Shown here: positions 18,446 to 29,902 of the stretch, one piece after another
How the letters are laid out: the number at the start of each line of letters is the position of its first letter
How positions within the stretch are numbered: position 1 is the stretch's first letter
Assembly: GCA_902774685.1 (NCBI GenBank)
Contig: CACYJH010000024.1
Coordinates: 28,503-92,502 of the forward strand
Direction of reading: 5' to 3'
DNA length: 64,000 bases
DNA from: an uncultured Methanobrevibacter sp.
GTDB lineage: Archaea > Methanobacteriota > Methanobacteria > Methanobacteriales > Methanobacteriaceae
Position numbers and translations under genes: made by a program
Notes under the pieces: model-generated
Seen by the model: the letters and a program-made list of their open reading frames with translations, nothing else
Told to the model about the DNA's origin: nothing
The model's database searches: none

Positions 18446-19336
18446 ATGATAAGTGTATCAACAATTAAAAGTTATATGTTCTGTCCTTTGAAATTGTATT
18501 TCCAAAGCAATATTGATGAAGAAACGGAAGAGGATTATTTCATCTCAAAAACATTAAAGGATCTTAGAATGGACATACAAGACATTCTTTCAAAAAACCT
18601 AAGACATGTAAAAAAGGATATGAACGAAAAAGAAATAGAAAAAAGACTTGCAATAGGAATAAGCAATCAAGTGAAGACAACCTTTGACATTATCGAAGAG
18701 ATAAATGAAAAAAACAGAAATAATGAAAATGAAGATGAAAACAACCTAAAAAAGGATGATGAAATAGAATTCATAGATAAGAAAAATAGTGAAATAAAAA
18801 CAGATGACAAACTAAAGGAATTGAAAAAAGAATTGATAGATGAAATAAACCTAAATCTCAAAATACTTTCTCTAAAAGTATCTCAATCCATGAAAGTTCT
18901 TAATAAGAATGGTGGAGAAATTCAAAACCTGTTTTTCCCAACTTGCATGTATAACTATCTAATAAGAGACATAGGTCTTGACTTGATTGGAGTTATAGAT
19001 AAGATCGAAGTTGAAAAGGGAAACTACTTCCCAATATCACTGAAATCTTCAAATCCTCCAATAAATGGGGTTTGGGATGGTGATTTCATGGAAGCAATAG
19101 CTAATGCACTTCTAATAGAACAGGAATTCAACACTTATGTTACAGTGGCATACATTGATTACTTGAAAATAGCTGATCGAAGAGCAGTGATAATAGATAC
19201 AGATGCAAGAAAAAGCTTTTTTAAGGTCTTGACCAGTGTCAACAAGATTGTTGAAAATGGTGAAATTCCTACCGTCAAGACCAATTTAAAAAAGTGTGAA
19301 AATTGTGAATATAAGGAGTTATGTGACAATAGCTAA
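18446..19336 (+). CDS. Solitary Cas4-like / RecB-type nuclease-fold protein
   Basis: The N-terminus MISVSTIKSYMFCPLKLYF and the C-terminus CENCEYKELCDNS give the one-plus-three cysteine layout of the [4Fe-4S] Cas4/RecB (DUF83) family. A middle block DLIGVIDKIEVEKGNYFPISLKSS aligns with the family motif in which Asp and E-x-K coordinate metal, but here the Glu position reads Ser (S-L-K). A Lys/Glu/Asn-rich helical insertion occupies about residues 65-140. The upstream ATG at 18431 has no SD, whereas GGAG at 18433-18436 is well spaced for the ATG at 18446. No CRISPR array or cas gene is in the window. Function is unknown; the enzyme may be inactive. Confidence 0.7.
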   Translation: MISVSTIKSYMFCPLKLYFQSNIDEETEEDYFISKTLKDLRMDIQDILSKNLRHVKKDMNEKEIEKRLAIGISNQVKTTFDIIEEINEKNRNNENEDENNLKKDDEIEFIDKKNSEIKTDDKLKELKKELIDEINLNLKILSLKVSQSMKVLNKNGGEIQNLFFPTCMYNYLIRDIGLDLIGVIDKIEVEKGNYFPISLKSSNPPINGVWDGDFMEAIANALLIEQEFNTYVTVAYIDYLKIADRRAVIIDTDARKSFFKVLTSVNKIVENGEIPTVKTNLKKCENCEYKELCDNS

Positions 19337-19370
19337 GAAAAGGGAATTAAATAAAAAAAAAATAAAATAA

Positions 19371-19694
19371 TTAAATTAAAACTGGGAAAAACGGTACCAT
19401 TAAGTAAACTGCAACTAAAACTATCACAGTTAAAATAACAATAGCTCCAAGAGGTACCTTCTTCCATGCGAGCCCACCTGCAATTACTGCTCCAATTAGA
19501 CCTATGTACCATAAGTCAGGGTCTACAGTCAACACTCCCGGACAAATCAATGCAGCAAGTGCAGTGTATGGAATCAGATTCAAGAATTTCTCGAATTTTG
19601 GAGAGAAATTCAATCTTTCCATAAAGATAGCTGGAATTACCCTTGGAATGAAGGTAACAAGTGCACAAAGAATAATGAGCAAAGTAATGTTCAT
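19371..19694 (-). CDS. azlD: Branched-chain amino acid exporter small subunit AzlD
   Basis: This 107-residue membrane protein has four hydrophobic segments and the family stretch TFIPRVIPAIFMERL followed by FLNLIPYTALAALICPGVL. AzlD pairs with AzlC in an exporter related to YgaZH that releases branched-chain amino acids (valine, azaleucine). Its start codon overlaps the azlC stop region (both at 19694), indicating translational coupling. No operator is evident. Confidence 0.9.
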   Translation of the reverse strand: MNITLLIILCALVTFIPRVIPAIFMERLNFSPKFEKFLNLIPYTALAALICPGVLTVDPDLWYIGLIGAVIAGGLAWKKVPLGAIVILTVIVLVAVYLMVPFFPVLI

Positions 19695-20440
19695 TATTGC
19701 ACCTCCTCATTGCTGCAATTCTCATCAGCGGCCTTATAGGCATCCCCTAAAACAGTATCATCATCGACTATATACATTCCAATTAGAGCACCTAAAAGAA
19801 TAGCGATAATCAATGACCAATTTCCAATGAAAAACTGCAATACAACATTTAAGATAGCAGTTATTACAACTAAAATAGCCAATTCCTTACTTTCCTTAAC
19901 TGCAGGAACCAATAGTGCTACAAATAGGGCATATAAGGAAATATTGAAACTGTTTGCAACAATTATAGGGAGCACATTCAAGACAATAACACCAATGATT
20001 GCTCCAAAAATCCAAGAGAGCCATGCAATTCCTGCAAGACCTATATAAGTCCATATTGAAGACTCTTCCATTAACATGAACATTGCAAATGCTTCATCGA
20101 CAGCCAGGTGTGATGAAGGAATTCTTACAGCAAGGGAAGCATCATCAACCTTATTGTAAATGCAAGTGTTCATTACAAAATATCTGAAATTAAGCACAAA
20201 TGAAGTCAAAACAATATTGAAAAGAGTAGCTCCTTGAGCCAACATGGTAGCTATCATAATTTGTCCTGCCCCTGCATAAATTAGCACAGACATTGAAACA
20301 GTCTCAAATGGAGAGAGCCCTGCCTTAATAGCTAAAGCAGCATATCCAATACCCATTGGAATGTATCCAAAGGTAATTGGAATACCTAACTTCATACCAT
20401 GCACTAACCTTTCCTTTCTACTAATATAAAACAACTCCAA
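19694..20440 (-). CDS. azlC: Branched-chain amino acid exporter large subunit AzlC
   Basis: The large exporter subunit has about seven membrane segments and the family sequences GIPITFGYIPMGIGYAALAIKAGLS and LIYAGAGQIMIATMLAQGA, with NFRYFVMNTCI after them. Its start is uncertain. The frame opens with TTG at 20440, which overlaps the only SD (GGAG, 20435-20438) and so is poorly placed. An ATT at 20425 lies 9 nt beyond this SD and would give MSRKERLVHGMK, close to the usual family start. A conserved Glu/Ser-rich C-terminus overlaps azlD. Confidence 0.9.
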   Translation of the reverse strand: MELFYISRKERLVHGMKLGIPITFGYIPMGIGYAALAIKAGLSPFETVSMSVLIYAGAGQIMIATMLAQGATLFNIVLTSFVLNFRYFVMNTCIYNKVDDASLAVRIPSSHLAVDEAFAMFMLMEESSIWTYIGLAGIAWLSWIFGAIIGVIVLNVLPIIVANSFNISLYALFVALLVPAVKESKELAILVVITAILNVVLQFFIGNWSLIIAILLGALIGMYIVDDDTVLGDAYKAADENCSNEEVQ

Positions 20441-20492
20441 AAATAGCTAAAAAATCATTGAAAAAATAGATAAGATGGAGGAAATAAAAAAA

Positions 20493-21152
20493 TTAAAATT
20501 TAATATTATCCCCTAATCTTTTTACATCAAATACGGCAGTGCTTGCAACTGCCATAACTGCCATTACACCTGCTTGAACAGGATCGGTTACAATCAAATC
20601 AGCCTCTTTTGTAACACTTCCAGGCATGTTTAAGGTAATTACAATCAAATCTTCATGTTTTTCTTTAAGCGCTTTGACAGTGTCTGTAATCTTGCCTCCC
20701 ATCAAGGACCCTGCAAGAACAAGAGCATGCACACGAGGCAATCTGTTTACAGCATCAACCGCTTCTGCAATATTTCCTTCCCCAACTAAAGGTATGGTAT
20801 CCACACTTATACGTTCACCACGTATGTTGTGTCTGTCCGCTTCTGTAATAGCTCCAACTGCAACTTGAGATACCTGAGCTCCGCCACCGAAAATAAGAAT
20901 CCTTTTACCGAAAATGTCATTTAATGAACCATGAATTTCAATGTCCAAGATAAAGTCCTTAGACTCCAAATCCTTTATCAACTCATCTAGCTCTTCGACA
21001 TTGTCAAGCTCTAGATTCAATGTTCCCACATCATTGTTTACATAAAGATGAACATATGAGATATTGATTCCATGACTTGAAAGAATATCTGTTATCTCGT
21101 CTAGAACTCCTTTCTCTTCTTTAGTTGTAATTGTTAAAGAAATACTATTCAT
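20493..21152 (-). CDS. ACT domain protein of the DUF5612 type, possible ehbQ
   Basis: The 219-residue protein starts with an ACT domain ([32 protein letters not shown]) and continues with a methanogen-type C-terminal domain holding [42 protein letters not shown] and [23 protein letters not shown], a Rossmann-like pattern. It follows ehbP on the same strand, at the place where ehbQ is listed in the Methanothermobacter operon, so it may be what is called EhbQ. However, a strong hairpin terminator (21250-21317) separates it from ehbP. It probably senses an amino acid; the ligand is unknown. SD GGTAAT precedes ATG. Confidence 0.7.
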   Translation of the reverse strand: MNSISLTITTKEEKGVLDEITDILSSHGINISYVHLYVNNDVGTLNLELDNVEELDELIKDLESKDFILDIEIHGSLNDIFGKRILIFGGGAQVSQVAVGAITEADRHNIRGERISVDTIPLVGEGNIAEAVDAVNRLPRVHALVLAGSLMGGKITDTVKALKEKHEDLIVITLNMPGSVTKEADLIVTDPVQAGVMAVMAVASTAVFDVKRLGDNIKF

Positions 21153-21249
21153 AATATTACCTAATAATACTTAAAATATTCAATTATTTAAAGATTATCA
21201 AAATTCAAATAATCAAATCATTTTTCTAATTTAAAAAAAAAAATAAAAA

Positions 21250-21317
21250 AGATTAATTGGAGAATGGTTAAAAATTTTTTATGAGGAAAACAAATACGAA
21301 ATTTCTCCAATTAATCT
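21250..21317 (-). terminator. Long-stem terminator at the end of the ehb operon
   Basis: A perfect 15-bp inverted repeat, AGATTAATTGGAGAA (21250-21264) with TTCTCCAATTAATCT (21303-21317), encloses a 38-nt loop and is followed on the minus strand by TTTTTTATTTTTTTTT. The 5' arm of the transcript overlaps the last codons and stop of ehbP, so ribosomes finishing ehbP would cover it. The architecture resembles the candidate small RNAs at 34853 and 59996. Confidence 0.65.
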
Positions 21318-21574
21318 AATTTTGCCTTTAGCGCATCTAACTCCGCATGCGCTTTCTTGTATAAATTTAAATAGCTGTCATGTTCGCTGACAGGAATAAC
21401 CTTAAGGCCTAACTTTTCATACTCTTCAATATAAGATCCATCAAATACCGGAATCTCAAACTTGATTTCTTCTGGAGTCTCATTGACAATGATCAAATCC
21501 CTATAAGGGAAATCATATTCTACAATATAGCCTCCAAGGCTCATTATGTGATAAGGCCTAATTACAAATTTCAT
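21311..21574 (-). CDS. ehbP: Energy-converting hydrogenase B subunit EhbP
   Basis: This 87-residue soluble protein (KFVIRPYHIMSLGGYIVEYDFPYRDLIIVNET, ending in an Ala/Lys helix) matches the small EhbP protein that closes the ehb operon in Methanobacteriales. Its role in the complex is not known. SD GGTGAT before ATG is clear, and it lies about 100 bp after ehbO. Its stop codon lies inside the operon terminator stem. Confidence 0.8.
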   Translation of the reverse strand: MKFVIRPYHIMSLGGYIVEYDFPYRDLIIVNETPEEIKFEIPVFDGSYIEEYEKLGLKVIPVSEHDSYLNLYKKAHAELDALKAKLD

Positions 21575-21675
21575 TAAATCACCACAATTAAATTTAAAAA
21601 ATTCAATTAGTACAAATTTCTATAATCAATATCTAAATATTAATCTAATAAATCTAAATCCAAATATAATCCAAA

Positions 21676-22674
21676 CTAGAACAATGCAATAACCATAGCT
21701 AAAGCTCCAAGAGCAGAAGTGATCAATATAGTAGGATATAACTGCCTATTGGTAAATATTGGAGAGAATGCACTTACAATTGCCATAATTACAGGCAACA
21801 ATAGTGAAACGATAATACATACTATAAATTTAAGTGAGAATAGCTCTGGTGCAACACCTAAGAACAATACACAGTACATTAAACCTAAAGTAAATATCAA
21901 GAATCCTCTGGTTAGATAAACAAATGTTCTGTATTTGGAAGCAAGTTCCATATATGGCCCTTCAATCACATCAGATTTAGCCTTGATATAGGAAAATGGA
22001 TATTCGTTCAATAGAATCATATATCCTATAAAGAATACGACAGTTCCGATAATACCTGCCAAAGTGAATAGGACTGGTCCGTTAGCTTGCTGATAAGCTA
22101 CAATTTCTCCTAAATAAATGCTTTTTGATAAGGCTGCAGGTATGAATAAAGCCAAATACAGTGGGAATGAACCAAAAATGATCATCCTAAGGGATCTGTT
22201 TGAACTGATGTCTTCAATGGATGATACAAGCAAACCTGGTCTTTCAGCACCTTTCGCATGATCTGGGAACCTTAGATTAATACTCATAACGGATTTGGAT
22301 AAGGAACCCATTAAAACATAAGCAATTTCTTCAACTTTTAAGAATCCAACAATAGCTATTAGGCTAGCAAAGGCCATGAACTTATAATTCTCAGGCATCA
22401 ATGCCAAGAATACTGCAAGCACTGCAATGAAACAAAGGATAGGCATTGCCTTATATAATCCAGGCGCTGGAGAATTTGGTCTTATATTCTCCTTAAACAG
22501 GAATTTGACTGATGCCCATAGCCCGGGACTTGTAACAGGTGGCCCGATTCTTTGCTGAATCCTTGCTTGAACATATTTCCTTTCAATTCCAGGAATCAAA
22601 ACACCTATGAACAAAGCTATGATAAGTGTTAAGATAACCTCTAAAATTGAAATAAGTGATATTTCAAATGCCAT
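21676..22674 (-). CDS. ehbO: Energy-converting hydrogenase B subunit EhbO (NuoH/HycD-like)
   Basis: EhbO is the integral membrane subunit that couples the hydrogenase module to ion translocation, homologous to NuoH of complex I. The 332 residues contain about eight membrane segments, the loop GIERKYVQARIQQRIGPPVTSPGLW (family hallmark E-RK...Q-R-GP) and a second loop EYPFSYIKAKSDVIEGPYMELASKY. SD GAGGAAAG precedes the ATG. It is separated from ehbN by a 123-bp spacer that holds an unusual 28-bp direct repeat. Confidence 0.93.
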   Translation of the reverse strand: MAFEISLISILEVILTLIIALFIGVLIPGIERKYVQARIQQRIGPPVTSPGLWASVKFLFKENIRPNSPAPGLYKAMPILCFIAVLAVFLALMPENYKFMAFASLIAIVGFLKVEEIAYVLMGSLSKSVMSINLRFPDHAKGAERPGLLVSSIEDISSNRSLRMIIFGSFPLYLALFIPAALSKSIYLGEIVAYQQANGPVLFTLAGIIGTVVFFIGYMILLNEYPFSYIKAKSDVIEGPYMELASKYRTFVYLTRGFLIFTLGLMYCVLFLGVAPELFSLKFIVCIIVSLLLPVIMAIVSAFSPIFTNRQLYPTILITSALGALAMVIALF

Positions 22675-22691
22675 TTTTCTTTCCTCATAAT

Positions 22692-22772
22692 AATTTTTAA
22701 TTAAACGTTAACCATGAATTATTTTGAATTACTTCTAAACTTTAAATTTTTAATTAAACGTTAAACATGAAT
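22692..22772 (-). repeat. 28-bp direct repeat inside the ehb operon
   Basis: AATTTTTAATTAAACGTTAA plus CCATGAAT (22692-22719) recurs at 22745-22772 with a single base change, 53 bp apart, in the ehbN-ehbO spacer. It looks like a local duplication. Each copy contains the inner inverted repeat TTAATTAAACGTTAA. Confidence 0.7.
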
Positions 22773-22797
22773 CTGAATAAATTTTAAACTTTAAACT

Positions 22798-23973
22798 TTA
22801 ATGAATATTGGATTGCAAGATTGATTTGTCCAACTTGTTGTTTTTTGTATCATAAACTTCTATTGCCCTATCTGAACAGGTAAAGCATGGATCACATTGA
22901 ACAATGCATAACTGACCGTCAGTGATGTGATTGCCAATAGATGCATATTGCATAGCTCCGATATTGGTCATTGAAGGAGTCCTTATGATTGAGTGGCGAA
23001 CTCTTCCATCCTCAATGGCATAGGAGTGATACAATGTTCCCCTTGGAACTTCAATATAGCTTTCAATCAAGTCAGTGTCAACCATTTCCCAAGATCTGTC
23101 AGTTATCTTACCTTCTGGCAAGTCTCTGATAGCTTGACGAATGATCTTGATTGCTTCAAATATTTCAAACACTCTCATGAGAAGCTGTGCCTTTACATCA
23201 CAGGTATCTTGAGTTATGATGTCATAATCAAAGTTATCATACTCATACATGTCTGTTCTTAAATCTCTCTTTACACCGGTAGCACGTAAGGTAGGGCCAC
23301 TGCAAGCTAATTTAAGAGCCTGTTCCTGTGGAATGTAACCTGTACCTGTAATCCTTGACAATACTATTGAATCATGAACGAATCTGTCTGCAAAGTCTGC
23401 AACATTCTTTTCTACAAGGTCCATACCATCTAATATTTTTCTGATTCTATTGTCATCCAATTCACATCTTGGCCTTACACCACCAATGATGGAACAACCA
23501 TATTGAACACGGTTACCTCCAATCATTCCTAAAAGCTCCATAATTGTTTCCCTAATGAAGAAAACCCTCATGGAAAAGGTTTCATGAGCCAAGGTTTCAC
23601 AACCGTGACCTAAGTACAATAAGTGACTGTGCAATCTTTCAAGCTCTCCGACGATTACACGAATATAAACAGCTCGCTTAGGCACTTCAACTCCAAGACC
23701 TTTTTCAGCAGTTCTTACAGAGTTCCATGTATGTGCATTTGAACAGATACCGCAAATCTTTTCTGTAAGCATATTGGCTTTTTCCACTGGAAGACCTTCC
23801 ATAATACGCTCAATACCTCTGTGGTTAACACCAATTGTGATTTCCGCATCCTTAATTATCTCATCTTCTACGAAAAATCTAACCCTATAAGGTTCTAAAG
23901 CAGCAGGGTGAACTGTACCCATTTGGATTTCAGTTTCTATGATTTCCTGCTTTTTAGCTTTCTTTTCTTCCAT
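22798..23973 (-). CDS. ehbN: Energy-converting hydrogenase B large subunit EhbN
   Basis: EhbN carries the [NiFe] active site. The two cysteine pairs that bind nickel are visible: [15 protein letters not shown] at about residue 70 and [11 protein letters not shown] near the C-terminus. The 391-residue protein otherwise follows the NuoD/HycE fold ([32 protein letters not shown]). The C-terminus goes 23 residues past the DPCxxC motif without the short cleaved extension ending in His or Arg seen in soluble hydrogenases. SD GAGGGAT precedes the ATG; ehbM lies 26 bp upstream. Confidence 0.95.
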   Translation of the reverse strand: MEEKKAKKQEIIETEIQMGTVHPAALEPYRVRFFVEDEIIKDAEITIGVNHRGIERIMEGLPVEKANMLTEKICGICSNAHTWNSVRTAEKGLGVEVPKRAVYIRVIVGELERLHSHLLYLGHGCETLAHETFSMRVFFIRETIMELLGMIGGNRVQYGCSIIGGVRPRCELDDNRIRKILDGMDLVEKNVADFADRFVHDSIVLSRITGTGYIPQEQALKLACSGPTLRATGVKRDLRTDMYEYDNFDYDIITQDTCDVKAQLLMRVFEIFEAIKIIRQAIRDLPEGKITDRSWEMVDTDLIESYIEVPRGTLYHSYAIEDGRVRHSIIRTPSMTNIGAMQYASIGNHITDGQLCIVQCDPCFTCSDRAIEVYDTKNNKLDKSILQSNIH

Positions 23974-23999
23974 CTTATCCCTCTTTAATACATTAATGA

Positions 24000-24446
24000 T
24001 TAATCAGCATTTAACAAATGTGGCAAAGCTGCAACAACTCCTGCTAAAACATCTTGAGGTCTTACAGCACAACCTGGAACCTTTGCATCAACTGGAATTA
24101 CATTTTCAACAGGCCCTTCAATCTCTTCTGAAGGAATGTCTCCATAACAATTCTTATAGACTCCACCCATAACTGCACAAGCGCCTGCTGCAACAACAAG
24201 CTTTGGATTTGGAATGGCATTATAGATGTCTATAAGAGGTTCCTTATTGTCATGAGTAACTGGTCCTGTAACAACGAGAATATCCGCTTCACGAGGATTC
24301 CAAGTTAAGAATACACCATATTGTTCCATATCAAATTTAGGAGATAAAACTGCATTTACAATCTCAATATCACAACCGTTGCATCCACCGGTATAAACTA
24401 ACATGATGTGGATAGCTTTTGATCTTGCAAGTGTCTTAAGACTCAT
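24000..24446 (-). CDS. ehbM: Energy-converting hydrogenase B small subunit EhbM
   Basis: The small hydrogenase subunit (148 aa) holds the proximal [4Fe-4S] cluster, as NuoB does. The four ligands can be seen in [23 protein letters not shown] and [15 protein letters not shown]. It starts [18 protein letters not shown] after SD GAGGTGAA. The ATG follows the ehbL stop with no spacer (TAA then ATG), implying coupled translation. Confidence 0.95.
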   Translation of the reverse strand: MSLKTLARSKAIHIMLVYTGGCNGCDIEIVNAVLSPKFDMEQYGVFLTWNPREADILVVTGPVTHDNKEPLIDIYNAIPNPKLVVAAGACAVMGGVYKNCYGDIPSEEIEGPVENVIPVDAKVPGCAVRPQDVLAGVVAALPHLLNAD

Positions 24447-25085
24447 TTATTCACCTCCCTCATTGTCAGAACTTTTTTTTGGAATTTGAGAACCTCTTTG
24501 AGCATCCTTTTCATATTTCTCATTGATGTTATCCTGAATGTCCTTGATTTTGGACACTCTCTCAAGGCCTGCTCCCACTTCACCAATATCCTCACCATCA
24601 GCAACTATGTTTTCAGACAATAATGATTTGTCAGATAGGTATTGGGAAATGAAGGCAATCTTTTCTTGAGATATCTTGATAGGTTCCTCCATCAATTCCT
24701 TAGTGTCAATATGAATTTCACCAACATTTCCTGGGTGAATGGTTCCTGCCTCTTCAAAGAATGAATATATCGGGCAGAAGTCATGACACCAATAACAAAC
24801 TACACATTTAAAAGGATCAAGTTCTGGAACTTCAGTCTTTACCCATCCTTCCTTAAGTTTTACAGGGTTTTGCAATGGCTTCATTGTAACTGCACCGGTT
24901 GGACAGACATTTGCACAACCTCCACATCCAATGCAAGCTTCTTCATCAACTTTCTTGTCTGGCTCAACAGTGCCAGTAAGAATAGCGTTACGGAGTTCCA
25001 TATCAGTTACTCTATCTGAAGCAAAGAGAATCCTTTTGAAATTAGTATAAGCTCCATTAAGCATTATTTTCAATACATCTTTCAT
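24447..25085 (-). CDS. ehbL: Energy-converting hydrogenase B ferredoxin subunit EhbL
   Basis: The 212-residue protein has two four-cysteine segments, [12 protein letters not shown] and [12 protein letters not shown], so it carries two [4Fe-4S] clusters that relay electrons to ferredoxin. The rest is a hydrophilic C-terminal half rich in Lys/Glu/Ser without known motifs, ending in a charged tail. The frame reaches 25094, but SD GGAG is spaced for the ATG at 25085, giving [15 protein letters not shown]. It lies 13 bp after ehbK. Confidence 0.9.
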   Translation of the reverse strand: MKDVLKIMLNGAYTNFKRILFASDRVTDMELRNAILTGTVEPDKKVDEEACIGCGGCANVCPTGAVTMKPLQNPVKLKEGWVKTEVPELDPFKCVVCYWCHDFCPIYSFFEEAGTIHPGNVGEIHIDTKELMEEPIKISQEKIAFISQYLSDKSLLSENIVADGEDIGEVGAGLERVSKIKDIQDNINEKYEKDAQRGSQIPKKSSDNEGGE

Positions 25086-25098
25086 TTCTATCAAACTC

Positions 25099-26547
<1,449 letters not shown>

Positions 26548-26626
26548 GATTCTTCTCCTTAATAATAGGTAGACCATTAATCATAATTCAACCGACCAAA
26601 AGATTGATTGAAATAAATCCCATTTC

Positions 26627-26902
26627 CTAATGATCTCCTTTCGCTCGTCCTCCTAATAATGCACTGCCAATCAAAACGCCAATTACAGCAGCTAAAAATA
26701 CGGTAGCTATTGGCAAGTCTGGATAAGTGGCAAATTGGCCTATATCATAAGACATTATGAATCCTCCTACAATAAGGGCAACAATTGCACCGGCAGTAAA
26801 CTTAAAGCTGTTTTCCTCTTTCAAATGGAGCCTTGTTCCTATAATGAATCCAAAGATCAAAGCAATGATAATTGGCCCAATAACAATATTAGCGAAACTC
26901 AT
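26627..26902 (-). CDS. ehbJ: Energy-converting hydrogenase B subunit EhbJ
   Basis: A small 91-residue membrane protein with three hydrophobic segments ([18 protein letters not shown] at the start, then [18 protein letters not shown] and [19 protein letters not shown]). Its identity rests on order within the ehb operon. The start ATG overlaps the ehbI stop by four bases, a sign of translational coupling. SD GGAGGAAGAGG precedes it. Confidence 0.85.
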   Translation of the reverse strand: MSFANIVIGPIIIALIFGFIIGTRLHLKEENSFKFTAGAIVALIVGGFIMSYDIGQFATYPDLPIATVFLAAVIGVLIGSALLGGRAKGDH

Positions 26903-27408
26903 TCCTCTTCCTCCGCTAATTTTTTAAATTGTGAAAATGCAATTACAACTGCACTTAAACCAACAAATACCTTCAATCCAACTGCGATGTTTAAATAAGG
27001 AACAATTCCTGCATGAGTTACATCAGGATATGAGAATATTGCTGCCATAGCGGGAGGAACAAGTCCATAAAGATTTCCACCTACATTATAGAGGAATGAA
27101 CCGGTTAAGGCAAGTCCAGCTAAACCGAGCAATACATAAGCTAAAGCTCCAACAGATTCCAATGTGGAAATGAATTTATGAGACATCTTCAATGGGCTTC
27201 CATCTACACCATAAATTATAACACAGAATATGATTGCTCCTGCAATCATTGCTCCACCTTGGAAACCTCCACCAGGAGTTATGTGACCTCCTAAAATAGT
27301 CATGATTCCTAAGGCAATCATTATAATTGCTATAGGGAGAGTCATTATCTTCAATATTGGACTGCTGTCATTCTTATTCCAGTTTGGAGATTTTTTACCT
27401 TCAACCAT
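26899..27408 (-). CDS. ehbI: Energy-converting hydrogenase B subunit EhbI (MnhB-like)
   Basis: The 169-residue membrane protein resembles MnhB of Mrp Na+/H+ antiporters: [30 protein letters not shown] is the family hallmark ([12 protein letters not shown]). It has about four membrane segments and a hydrophilic start. It overlaps both neighbours by one to four bases. The likely task is proton or sodium transfer coupled to the hydrogenase module. Confidence 0.88.
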   Translation of the reverse strand: MVEGKKSPNWNKNDSSPILKIMTLPIAIIMIALGIMTILGGHITPGGGFQGGAMIAGAIIFCVIIYGVDGSPLKMSHKFISTLESVGALAYVLLGLAGLALTGSFLYNVGGNLYGLVPPAMAAIFSYPDVTHAGIVPYLNIAVGLKVFVGLSAVVIAFSQFKKLAEEEE

Positions 27409-27734
27409 TATTCATCATCTCCTTCATCAACAATTAAACTGTCAGAATTTATATTCTTATCCAATATCTTTCCTTTACCGAATACAAGCAATACTACAAG
27501 TACTGCAGTAACCAAAATCAAAGATTCTCCTAATGTATCGAAACCTCTCCAATCGAATACGACTAAGGTTACCATGTTAGGAGCCAATTGAGTTCCAACA
27601 GCATTGTAAATCAAGCTTATTCCTGGCTGTATCAAATGTTTGAAACCATATAATGCATCAAATAAGGTGGATGCAAAAATAATGGTTGCCAAAGCCATTA
27701 TCAAAGATCTGATGCTTGTAGTATAATCAGACAT
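27408..27734 (-). CDS. ehbH: Energy-converting hydrogenase B subunit EhbH
   Basis: A membrane protein of 108 residues with about two to three hydrophobic segments. It contains [31 protein letters not shown], a pattern found in the MbhE/MnhB-like small subunits of membrane-bound hydrogenases, and ends with an acidic tail. SD GGGGGTTAAAAT precedes the ATG. It overlaps ehbG by eight bases and ehbI by one. Confidence 0.85.
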   Translation of the reverse strand: MSDYTTSIRSLIMALATIIFASTLFDALYGFKHLIQPGISLIYNAVGTQLAPNMVTLVVFDWRGFDTLGESLILVTAVLVVLLVFGKGKILDKNINSDSLIVDEGDDE

Positions 27735-28062
27735 ATTTTAACCCCCAGTAAATTACTGCAATAAGAATTCCAAGAGTTACCATAACATAAAATGTCATTT
27801 TTTCCAAGGAATCTGATTGTTCAGATTTTATTTTGCTTGCAAGAGGCATATTTGTAAAGAACAATACTCCAGCCAATATGACTACAATAACGGAAGCGAT
27901 TACGCTGACATGTCTAAGGAATAATGCAGCAAGTATCAATGAAACGAATATCAGGAATTCTGCTGCAAGAGCCCCTGAAACATTATCCATAGTTGTAGGG
28001 TCTTTAGATAAGTTTGACTTAAGTCCTTTAATAGAATCCAAGAATTTTTGGTATAAAGCCAT
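27727..28062 (-). CDS. ehbG: Energy-converting hydrogenase B subunit EhbG
   Basis: A 111-residue membrane protein with a charged N-terminus ([20 protein letters not shown]) and three hydrophobic segments ([33 protein letters not shown] and [18 protein letters not shown]). Function within Ehb is unknown; the call is by position between ehbF and ehbH. SD GGAGGATTGATCT precedes ATG, which overlaps the ehbF stop by one base. Confidence 0.8.
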   Translation of the reverse strand: MALYQKFLDSIKGLKSNLSKDPTTMDNVSGALAAEFLIFVSLILAALFLRHVSVIASVIVVILAGVLFFTNMPLASKIKSEQSDSLEKMTFYVMVTLGILIAVIYWGLKYV

Positions 28063-29543
28063 TAGATCAATCCTCCTGCAAATGGAATGAATATATCAGT
28101 TACAATGTTTGGGAAAATACCTAAGACCAAACAAATGATAAGCAATACTGCTACAGAGAATACTGTAGCTTTTGGGATTTTCTCATGAGCAAACTTCAAG
28201 TCTTTTGGTTTTGGCTGCAAGTATACTGTATGGAATGCCTTTACAAATGTGAAGAATATTACAACACTTACAATGATTGCAAGTATAGCAAGTTCAGTGT
28301 ATCCTGCATCCAAAGCCGCCTGTACAAGCATCAATTTACTTTGGAAACCGTTGAATGGAGGAACACCTGCCAATGCAAATCCACCAAGCAATACCATAAT
28401 AGCCATTGTTGAATCAACCGCAATCAAACCACCTAATTTTCTGGTGTCTGATGTTTTTGTAAGGTAGTATACTGTACCGAATCCAATGAACAATAATGCA
28501 GTTATCACAATTTCATTTGTTGCCTGGAACAACGCTGCAGCAATGGAATATTCTGTACCTATACCAAAACCTAAAGCAATGAAACCAAGTTCTCCTACAG
28601 CCAAGAATGCTATCATTCTTCTAAAGTCTACCTCCATTGCAGACATTGCAATGCTTAAAACCATTGCAAGAATAGCAAATACAATTATTGCTGTATTGAA
28701 GTAAGGTATATATGCAAATATCTTATACAATGCAATTCCAAATGCAAGCATGCATAATACTGAAAATCCTTGCAATATTGCAGAACCGTTAGGTCTTGCC
28801 TTGGAGTAAACAGCTGATTTTATAGTGTGGAATGGAGGCAAACCTGCTGAGTATAGCCATCCAAACAATATTAAGGCAAAACCGATTACCAAACTTGGAG
28901 AATATGGGTTTACGAAATTATTGCTTATTGCATAAATTATATCGTTGATGTTTACTGAACCAACTGTCCCGAGTATAAATCCAATACCTAACAATAGCAT
29001 TGGACCTCCGATAGCACCTAAGATCAAATATTTCATTGCAATCTCATAATTGTCTTCTGTGCTTGATGCGATAATGATACCTACTTGAGTGAGTGCTGTA
29101 ATCTCAAAGAACACATACATATTGAATATATCATTTGAAAGCATCAATGCAGTTACAGATGCTATACCCATAAAGATAAGGTACAAATAAGGTCCGGAAA
29201 CTTCTTTTTTCTCTGCGAAGTATGTGAGCACTGCCAAAAATGCTACAATGCCCATAAGGAATATGAAAATTCTTTCAATATTTCCAAATAGATAAACAAT
29301 ACCAGTATTATAACTAGCTGCAAGGGTACCAACCAGATTTGATGGAAGGGAACTTGCAATAAGTGCTGGGTCATGACCACCGAAGTATTGAACACCAACA
29401 GCAGCGATAATTGCAATCAAAGGAATTGCAATAGCTACAACAAGGGATATTGCCTTTACGGTTTTATCCTTGCCACCAAATATGTTAACAATCAAAGCAG
29501 CTAATATTGGAACGACAACCATTAATGGAATTAGATAATTCAT
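28062..29543 (-). CDS. ehbF: Energy-converting hydrogenase B subunit EhbF (NuoN/MrpD antiporter-like)
   Basis: The largest membrane subunit (493 aa, about 14 hydrophobic segments) belongs to the proton-conducting antiporter family of complex I. Recognisable are [35 protein letters not shown] (the essential Glu in FFEI), [18 protein letters not shown] (a conserved Lys), [17 protein letters not shown] and [21 protein letters not shown]. It probably pumps ions that drive endergonic ferredoxin reduction with H2. SD GGGGATG precedes the ATG, which overlaps the ehbE stop. Confidence 0.93.
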   Translation of the reverse strand: MNYLIPLMVVVPILAALIVNIFGGKDKTVKAISLVVAIAIPLIAIIAAVGVQYFGGHDPALIASSLPSNLVGTLAASYNTGIVYLFGNIERIFIFLMGIVAFLAVLTYFAEKKEVSGPYLYLIFMGIASVTALMLSNDIFNMYVFFEITALTQVGIIIASSTEDNYEIAMKYLILGAIGGPMLLLGIGFILGTVGSVNINDIIYAISNNFVNPYSPSLVIGFALILFGWLYSAGLPPFHTIKSAVYSKARPNGSAILQGFSVLCMLAFGIALYKIFAYIPYFNTAIIVFAILAMVLSIAMSAMEVDFRRMIAFLAVGELGFIALGFGIGTEYSIAAALFQATNEIVITALLFIGFGTVYYLTKTSDTRKLGGLIAVDSTMAIMVLLGGFALAGVPPFNGFQSKLMLVQAALDAGYTELAILAIIVSVVIFFTFVKAFHTVYLQPKPKDLKFAHEKIPKATVFSVAVLLIICLVLGIFPNIVTDIFIPFAGGLI

Positions 29544-29902
29544 TTTTCATCCCCCATCATTTCAGATACGCTTAAGGTTCCATGCTTTCTATATAGAACC
29601 ATAGCTAAAGCCAACATCACTGCTAAAGTACTTGCACCAATTACAATACTTGTAAGAACTAATGCTTGAGGCAAAGGATATGCTGAATTAGCAGCAAACC
29701 AATCTGCAGACATGCCTGGCAAGAAGATTGGCACTACTCCACCTGCTTTATAGCCTAAGCAGATCAGGAATAGGTTTGCTCCTTCCTCAATAAAAGCAAT
29801 ACCGATAATCTTCTTGATCAGATTATCTATGAATACTGCTGCAAAAAGTCCGATAATTATAAATGCACCAGAAGCAAATAGAGAAGCCATTTGAAGATCC
29901 AT
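29540..29902 (-). CDS. ehbE: Energy-converting hydrogenase B subunit EhbE (NuoK/MnhC-like)
   Basis: A 120-residue protein with three membrane segments and the NuoK/MrpC features: [26 protein letters not shown] (the acidic residues of the second helix) and [42 protein letters not shown] is strong. It overlaps ehbF by four bases. Confidence 0.9.
   Translation of the reverse strand: MDLQMASLFASGAFIIIGLFAAVFIDNLIKKIIGIAFIEEGANLFLICLGYKAGGVVPIFLPGMSADWFAANSAYPLPQALVLTSIVIGASTLAVMLALAMVLYRKHGTLSVSEMMGDEK

Noticed and set aside
18044..20440. CRISPR-Cas locus around the Cas4-like gene
   Set aside because: No array of direct repeats with spacers and no other cas gene could be found; neighbours are a nucleotidyltransferase and azlCD.
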